NCBI GenBank assembly: GCA_008704415.1
Contig: VXIS01000249.1
Coordinates: 1 to 64,000, forward strand
Reading direction: 5' to 3'
DNA length: 64,000 bases
DNA from: Sphaerosporella brunnea
Taxonomy: Eukaryota; Ascomycota; Pezizomycetes; Pezizales; Pyronemataceae
The position numbers were made by a program, and so were the translations under genes. Of the stretch, positions 58,717 through 64,000 are shown piece after piece; position 1 is the stretch's first letter, and every line of letters begins with the position of its first letter. The notes beneath the pieces were generated by a model, which was not told where the DNA came from, searched no databases, and worked only from the letters and a program-made list of their open reading frames with translations.

Positions 58717-60118
58717 ATGGTACTTCCTACTCTCCTGCGCTCGTCTCTCCAACGGGCTGCGCCCTCTCTCCGCTCTTGCAGACCGACCTCCGCTTTCATG
58801 AAGCCGGCGACGGGTAATGTCGGTGGAATTCGACGGCTAACGCAGACTTTCAATCCCCAGGTTAAAATTCTTGCTGTTCTCTACGACGTGAGTATTCCGC
58901 GCTCTCCTCTCGTCCCGAACATCAATTGACCGGAAGCAGGGTGGCGAGCATGCCAAGCAGGTTCCGGAGCTTCTCGGCACCACCGAGAACGAGCTCGGCC
59001 TCCGGCCCTGGCTCGAGTCCCAAGGTCACACCTTCATCACCACCTCCGACAAGGAGGGCCCCAACTCCGTCTTCGAGCGCGAGCTTCCCGATACCGAGAT
59101 CCTCATCACCACTCCGTAAGTTTGGTTCCGGAGAAGGAGTTTCGGCGCGCTAATCCGAGTGCACAGCTTCCACCCCGCCTACCTCACCGCCGAGCGCCTG
59201 AAGAAGGCCAAGAAACTGAAGCTTGCCGTTACCGCCGGTATCGGTTCCGACCACATTGACCTGAACGCCGCCAACGTCACCAACGGCGGTATCACCGTCG
59301 CTGAGGTCACCGGCTCCAACGTCGTCTCGGTTGCTGAGCACGTCATCATGACTATCCTCGACCTCGTCCGCAACTTCGTCCCTGCCCACGAGCAGATCGA
59401 GCGCGGCGAGTGGGACGTCGCTGCCATCGCCAAGGACGCCTTCGACCTCGAGGGCAAGGTTGTCGGAACCGTTGCCGTCGGCCGTATCGGAGAGCGTGTC
59501 CTCCGCCGTCTGAAGGCCTTCGACTGCAAGGAGCTCCTCTACTACGACTACCAGCCCCTGAATCCCAAGGTTGAGGCCGAGATTGGCTGCCGCCGTGTCG
59601 ACTCCCTCGAGGAGATGGTTGCCCAGTGCGATGTTGTCACCATCAACTGCCCTCTCCACGAGTCCACCATGGGTCTCTTCAACAAGGACCTCATCTCCAA
59701 GATGAAGAAGGGATCTTGGCTCGTCAACACCGCCCGTGGTGCCATCGTTGTCAAGGAGGATGTCGCTGAGGCCCTCCGCACCGGCCAGCTCCGCGGCTAC
59801 GGTGGTGACGTCTGGTACCCCCAGCCCGCCCCCAAGGACCACCCTCTCCGCTACGCCAAGAACATCTACGGCGGCGGTAACGCTATGACTCCTCACTACG
59901 TACGCTCCCACCCTCTTCCTGCCATTGAATTCTACTGACCTAGAATCTAGTCCGGAACCACCCTTGATGCTCAGAAGCGCTACGCCGAGGGTACCAAGAA
60001 GATCATCGAGAGCTACCTCTCTGGTCGCCACGACTACAACCCTCAGGACCTGATCGTCTACAACGGAGACTACGCCACCCGGTCCTACGGTATCCGTGAG
60101 TCCAACAAGGCGAAATAA
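58717..60118 (+). CDS. fdh: NAD-dependent formate dehydrogenase, mitochondrial form
   Basis: Exons 58717-58887, 58940-59115, 59167-59899 and 59951-60118 give 415 aa. Introns are GT-AG and in phase. The first about 45 residues ([17 protein letters not shown]...RRLTQTF) form a mitochondrial targeting region. The D-2-hydroxyacid dehydrogenase fold follows: VKILAVLYD, the formate-binding loop [11 protein letters not shown], the NAD Rossmann motif [25 protein letters not shown] with the substrate Arg, [16 protein letters not shown], and the catalytic His in MTPHYSGTT. It oxidises formate to CO2 with NAD+. Length and motifs fit the eukaryotic/bacterial FDH family closely. The coding sequence is very GC3-rich with strong codon bias compared with neighbours, suggesting high expression. 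Confidence 0.97.
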
Positions 60119-60350
60119 ATCGCCTCCTCCCCTGTCCAAATCATTCATGACGGGGACAATTTTGTAAATATATAAGGTGTTTTCTTTTTGTTGGTTTGTT
60201 TCTCCTTGGGGTTTTTTGTTTGATGAAGCCATGTCGATCTGCAGCGCTGGTATTTAAAACGATGAAAATAAATATGATTTACATACCAAGGATGCGGGAA
60301 GCCGGGTTTATTACTCGCGGCCGAGCGCCAAGCTCACAAAATTCCAATTA

Positions 60351-60916
60351 CTCGTGCCAAGGTGGTTACCACCACCCCCGGTCGCTCGCAGGCTCGCGAA
60401 CCGGGGCACTCACAAGTGAGTGCCTGGCGGCTCAACCATAATTGCCAGCTCAACCTCGTCCGCCGCAATCCACACCCTTTTTCACCACCACAACCACAAC
60501 TAAATAATGCCACCAAAGCGGAAATTCGAAGTAGAGCCCTATGAGTCTATCGAGACTCGGATTTGGACTCCTGTACCGAAAAGGGAGATGACGTGGGAGG
60601 TTGTTATGTCAGAGCTCCGAATGGTTGCTAGAGCGGGATGGCGAGAGAAGAGACCTCGAGGAGTTTACCCTTTGTGGTAGAGTCGCCTGTAAATAATCTT
60701 CGATAGCCTCTTGAAATAAACTTATAGGACTCTACTTCAAGTTTTCGCTTTGATAACATGATTTATTTGTGGTTGTGGTGGTGAAAAGGGGGGGTCGATT
60801 GCGGCGGACGAGGTTGAGCTGGCAATTATGGTTGAGCCGCCAGGCACTCACTTGTGAGTGCCCCGGTTCGCGAGCCTGCGAGCGACCGGGGGTGGTGGTA
60901 ACCACCTTGGCACGAG
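60351..60916. mobile_element. 566-bp foldback element with about 200-bp arms
   Basis: The two ends are inverted copies over about 200 bp (60351-60550 and 60717-60916), starting CTCGTGCCAAGGTGGTTACC. TA flanks both sides (60349-60350 and 60917-60918). The arms include a short perfect palindrome (cactcacaagtgagtg or near copy). The loop holds a 57-codon ORF whose start lies inside the left arm. The outer about 155 bp are nearly identical, while the inner part that overlaps the ORF has diverged. The structure and TA point to cut-and-paste origin. Confidence 0.8.
60507..60680 (+). CDS. Small basic ORF inside the foldback element
   Basis: Complete 57-aa frame starting MPPKRKFEVEPYESIETRIW and ending VYPLW. 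It is rich in Lys/Arg and Trp and matches no family I know. The right arm, read inward on the other strand, encodes a diverged copy of its first 12-13 residues (MLSKRKLEVESYK). Differences include third-position changes as well as replacements, so both arms once shared a coding start. It may be the N-terminus of a lost transposase or a small element-encoded protein. The protein product is unproven. Confidence 0.45.
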   Translation: MPPKRKFEVEPYESIETRIWTPVPKREMTWEVVMSELRMVARAGWREKRPRGVYPLW

Positions 60917-61435
60917 TAGCTGCAGCAATGCAAAAAGCAGCAAAGCGCCTATTACTGCGTTAACCACAGGCTGACTGTTTCGCTCAAGGTGTTATCAGAG
61001 GGTGAAGAAACGCCGCCATACAGCGCACTTCCGCCGCGCTACATGGGGCCGCATGGCCGCACAATGATGTTCACAACCTTCTGCCGCACTCTCACCAGAC
61101 TCTGTTCCTAGTTACAGACAGTGCAACAAAGTGTCAGATACCGCGAGTTCTTGAGTGAAAAAGTGGTAGGTTCGATTGCTCCCCGGGTTTTCGGGGCGTC
61201 CCCGAAAACCCGGGATGGTGTATGCACAAAGGCCTACCGCGACTAGTGTCGCTGCAGTGCACCAACACCAACACAAAGCATTCCCATCACGGAATTATTA
61301 TTTTATTTCGCTTCGTTGCTATTTCCCTCGTCCACTAAAGTACGAGGGAACCGGAGAAGGAAGACCTAACGCCGTCCTTACTGACTGCAAACTCATCAGC
61401 CCCCTCACTTCCATCGCTGCATACAAGTCTCCAAC
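60917..61435. other. Spacer with palindromes
   Basis: It contains the perfect palindrome at 61182-61214 and a smaller hairpin (ttccctcgt/acgagggaa) at about 61320-61350. No gene seen. Confidence 0.5.
61182..61214. repeat. Perfect 15-bp inverted repeat with 3-nt loop
   Basis: The arm CCCGGGTTTTCGGGG is followed by cgt and then its exact reverse complement. As RNA or single-stranded DNA this is a very stable hairpin. Confidence 0.9.
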
Positions 61436-61795
61436 TTACAACAAAGTCAACGTAATATCACCATGAATCCTAGCCTTCATCGTAACCTCAAGGTCTAGGT
61501 TAAGGTCCAGCCTCAACTTAACGGGCGACGCTTTCCGCCGCTTCTCTGGCTCCATCTCGTCGTTTTCTTGATGAACGTGTTGTCGACGTCCGCGATGCCG
61601 CCGCCGCTCGAGTTGCCGTTCCCCGCCTTCTACGGCTTTTTCGATCTCGACGGATGCGCGTGCCCGGGGTACGGCGGGAGTGGGGGCGGCGGCGGCGGCG
61701 GCAGGGGCGGGCGAGGCGGAGCGGGAAGTGCCGCTGGCGCTGGATTCTGGATCCGCCTCTGGGGGCGGCGGGGGCTGTTCGGTATCGGAGGACAT
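61436..61795 (-). CDS. Small disordered protein with conserved C-terminal beta-like motif, copy 1
   Basis: 119 aa from the ATG at 61795 (MSSDTEQPPPPPEADPESS). Residues 1-90 are low complexity: Pro/Ser/Ala-rich with an alanine run, then Arg-rich. The last about 28 residues, up to the stop, are VKLRLDLNLDLEVTMK, then ARIHGDITLTLL. Hydrophobic residues alternate, as in two amphipathic beta strands joined at the His-Gly-Asp. The neighbour at 62102-62572 ends with the same motif at the same place and starts with a similar MS-DTE. I believe the motif recurs in other fungal hypothetical proteins, but no function is known to me. An upstream start at 61879 is not an ATG-supported alternative. Confidence 0.7.
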   Translation of the reverse strand: MSSDTEQPPPPPEADPESSASGTSRSASPAPAAAAAAPTPAVPRARASVEIEKAVEGGERQLERRRHRGRRQHVHQENDEMEPEKRRKASPVKLRLDLNLDLEVTMKARIHGDITLTLL

Positions 61796-62101
61796 ATGGT
61801 CGGGTTTTGTGGGTGGGTTCAGAGTTAAATTTTTGGAGAGATCGGCGAATGCGTTGGTTGATATCCCCCCCCTCCTCACACGCCGTGGAGACTCTCACTG
61901 TCGCAGTTGTGATGTCATCCCCCCCCGCGCCAGGGCGGGGCTGCCATCCGGATCACGAGAAATTCAAATTGGTATTATTACATCCAGACATCTAGACAGA
62001 CAGATACACACAAAATCTGCACTCTTTACCTGAGTATCTACTGCCTACACCAGCCTCGTCAGCATCGACCCGGTTCTTCAGGACGCATGGAGGGGAGAAG
62101 C

Positions 62102-62249
62102 TTACAACAATGCCAACGTCAAATCACCGTGGATCCTCGCCTTGATGGTAACTTCAATCTCGATATTCAGATCGAGCCGCAGAGAGATCGGATCTGATTT
62201 TCCGCCTTTTTCGTCGCCGCCGCCGCCTTGCTGCTGCATAAATTGTTGT

Positions 62250-62281
<32 letters not shown>

Positions 62282-62572
62282 CCGGGCGACTTGCCGGTCC
62301 CCTGCTGCGGCGTCGTCGATGCGTCGCCGGGGTTTGCGAGGCTTGGGCTTTTCGGGCTTTTCTTTGGGGGCGGGGGTGGGCTCGCGTTTGGGCTCGGGGG
62401 CGGGTGAGGAGGGTTTTTGCTGCCCGGATTGCTCGGGTTTGTCATTGGGCTTTTCGGACTGGTCTGCTGGCTGCTGCTCGGGATTATTTCCCGACGGGGA
62501 CCCTGGAGGGTTCTCTTCCTCCGCCGGCCGCGGCGAGCCAGGCGGCGAGCTGTTGTTTTCGGTATCCGACAT
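62102..62572 (-). CDS. Small disordered protein with conserved C-terminal beta-like motif, copy 2
   Basis: 156 aa, single exon, starting MSDTENNSSPPGSPRP. Residues 1-90 are disordered and rich in Pro, Glu, Lys and Ser, followed by a basic patch (KPRKPRRR), a run of 13 Gln (residues 98-110, CAG/CAA mixed), QQQGGGG and finally ISLRLDLNIEIEVTIK plus ARIHGDLTLALL at the very C-terminus. The terminal motif is about 70% identical to copy 1, and it is the only part that aligns well besides the first five residues. The organisation (long disordered spacer, polyQ, short beta-prone end) suggests a protein that self-associates or docks through its C-terminus; this is inference. It is divergent from the gene at 63248. 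Confidence 0.72.
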
Positions 62573-63247
62573 TTTTTTTCGTGTTCACACAATCGATATC
62601 GATATCGTCAACAAGATGGTGATGATGATGGTGGTGGTTCTGGCCAAACGGTTTCCCGCAAAGAAAGTCTTCAATATATCTCTGCACAGCGTTGCCTTGT
62701 TTTTTTTGCATTTTCCCTGTCGTTATGTCATCGAGTGCGAGTCCATGAAGGGATCCGCAGCTGCGCGCGTCATCGCGCCGCCACGGAAAACATGGTGTTG
62801 AACTTGCAAACCGTGTATCTGCCTTGCGTAGGGGTAGGGCCTGCGCTTGACGGCGGCCTGATTTGCGCGGATCCTGTCGTCAGCGCTCCGTCACTTACAC
62901 CCGCTGAGCCACATGTGGAGGTTTCTTGAGCTGCCTCCCCCCCGTTCGCCACAAATGCTGGACTTGCTGGACTTGGACTAACTATGGATGATGTGAAAAA
63001 GACGCTTTTGGGGTTATATAGCGGGGCTTTTCCGCCGCCCCCGCCTCCTCCAACACCGCCGACGACTACATATCAGGCGACAAAGAGAGTGCATTCTTGT
63101 GGACAGCAGAGTACTGATAATACATATACTCCATCTCCAACAGCCGTTCCACCTCCAGCAGCCGTTCCACCTCCAGCAGCCGTTCCACTTCCAACAGCCG
63201 TTTCACCTCTAACAACCGTTCCGCCTCCGGACCAACTTCCAAGCAAC
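62573..63247 (+). promoter_or_regulatory. Divergent promoter with TATA-like box and 18-bp minisatellite
   Basis: A 675-bp spacer between divergent genes. A 'ttatata' box lies at 63014-63020, and five 18-bp units (tccaacagccgttccacc and variants) occupy 63136-63225. An open frame from 62984 runs through the minisatellite into the next gene, so part of this segment could be coding. Confidence 0.5.
63136..63225. repeat. 5 x 18-bp minisatellite
   Basis: Five head-to-tail units with 0-4 substitutions each, just upstream of the start codon at 63248. Being a multiple of 3, they keep the upstream frame open. Confidence 0.9.
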
Positions 63248-64000
63248 ATGTCGACCGAGCAGCAGCAGCAAGAGCCAACCCCGCAGGAGCCGATCCCGGA
63301 GGGCTCCAAGCCCGACATTCAGCCGCTCAAAGGCGACGAGTCGGACAGCGAGATCGCAAAGCGGCTGACAGTGCTAATCGGCAATGCGCTCGAGAAAGTC
63401 TCGCCGATGCTCGTGCTGATGAAAGAGGCAAGCCTCGCTCTCTCTCTCTCTCTCTCCCCCCCCTTCCAACAGGTTCGCTTTTGCAAGGCAAGCTAACAAA
63501 GCGACGCAGCACCTCGACAAAGCGCAGCACGACCAAGAAAACGACGAGCTCGACGAGGAAGCGCTGGTGCGGCAGCTGCGCCCGCTGATCGAGCAGGCCA
63601 CCGGCACGCTGAAAGAAACGGAAGGCGTGATCAAAGCGCTCGACCCGGACGGGCGGGTCTCGCAAAGCGCGACGCGGAAGGCGCAGGACCACGAGGGCAC
63701 CAAGGAGGAGCAGCACCTGGCCGAGCTGCTCGCGCAGCTCACGGGAGAAGTGACCAAGGCGATCGAGAACGCCAGGGACAAAATCAAGAACATGCCCAGC
63801 GCCAAGAAGACCCTGGGCCCGCTGCTGGATCTGTTTGCCGACCCCCTCTTCCAGATCGTGAGCGGTGTCGGCCTGCTGCTGAATGGTGTCCTCTCGTTGT
63901 TGGGGAATATTGTGAGTACCCCCCCCCCCCCCTAACGAGCCCCCCGCTGATTTTGTAGCTCGATGGCCTCGGATTGGGCGGTCTCTTTAGAAACCTTTTG
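63248..64000 (+). CDS. DUF6987-like helical protein (partial, cut by window end)
   Basis: Exons 63248-63427, 63510-63911 and 63959 onwards give at least 208 aa; the 3' end is outside the window. The start MSTEQQQQEPTPQEP resembles the N-termini of the two neighbours. An alternative ATG at 62984 would add 88 Pro-rich residues through the minisatellite. After a disordered N-terminus come helices (LTVLIGNALEKVSPMLVLMK), then ELDEEALVRQLRPLIEQATG, VIKALDPDG, LLAQLTGEVTKAIENAR, a hydrophobic SGVGLLLNGVLSLLGNI, and LDGLGLGGL. This order fits the fungal DUF6987 family, also found at the ends of long LEA-like proteins; its role is unknown. Intron 1 starts with GC (gcaagc). Confidence 0.7.

Noticed and set aside
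59150..60232. 360-codon minus-strand frame opposite formate dehydrogenase
   Set aside because: It is the antisense shadow of a strongly GC3-biased coding sequence, a common artefact.
1..64000. CRISPR array, operons or ribosome binding sites
   Set aside because: Spliceosomal introns and fungal gene families show this is eukaryotic nuclear DNA; none of the tandem repeats has spacer structure.

Overview
The window is nuclear DNA of a filamentous ascomycete (Pezizomycotina-type). Evidence: many short spliceosomal introns (about 45-80 nt, mostly GT-AG with CTAAC/CTGAC-like branch points), fungal families (NACHT-ankyrin, DUF3074, GYP7, mitochondrial MSS1 GTPase, NAD-dependent formate dehydrogenase, DHA2 transporters, a cysteine synthase-rhodanese fusion), tails of Tad1-like LINEs, and small TA-flanked inverted-repeat elements. 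The species cannot be named from the sequence alone.

Layout. 1-4.1 kb: a LINE tail, then a decayed NACHT-ankyrin gene. 4.1-6.4 kb: intergenic, with a 355-bp MITE. 6.4-7.8 kb: secreted GH5 exo-beta-1,3-glucanase. 7.9-9.5 kb: two more LINE tails with relics. 10.7-11.5 kb: DUF3074 START-like gene, followed by an intron-containing tRNA-Gly. 11.9-17 kb: gene-poor. 17-18.9 kb: DHA2 transporter. 18.9-23.3 kb: gene-poor. 23.3-25 kb: seven-helix receptor-like gene (minus). 26.2-28.1 kb: mitochondrial tRNA-modifying GTPase MSS1 (minus), with a LINE tail in its promoter. 28.8-31.6 kb: two unrecognised paralogues sharing an LWPD-PWE core, with two abutting MITEs between them. 33.1-34 kb: secreted YcaC-like isochorismatase hydrolase. 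35.5-38.5 kb: a P-loop relic and a sugar-transporter pseudogene. 40.5-42.7 kb: a secreted protein convergent with an F-box/ankyrin gene. 44.2-46.1 kb: cysteine synthase-rhodanese fusion (minus), divergent from a 14-exon DHA2 transporter (46.9-49.5 kb). 49.6-53.3 kb: AIM32-like protein and the Rab-GAP GYP7 (minus). 53.3-58.7 kb: gene-poor, with a MITE and a TPR relic. 58.7-60.1 kb: formate dehydrogenase. 60.3-64 kb: a large foldback element with its own small ORF, a perfect palindrome, two small disordered proteins with the same C-terminal beta-like motif, and a divergent DUF6987-like gene cut by the window end.

The intact genes are mostly unrelated housekeeping, transport and secretion functions rather than one pathway. 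Accessory DNA is concentrated in the spacers: five LINE 3' ends, at least five inverted-repeat elements, and remains of several STAND/NLR-type genes. The least explained parts are the LWPD paralogue pair (28.8-31.6 kb) and the 60.3-64 kb cluster. Gene models were spliced by hand; exon joins were checked for reading phase and family continuity but not against transcripts.
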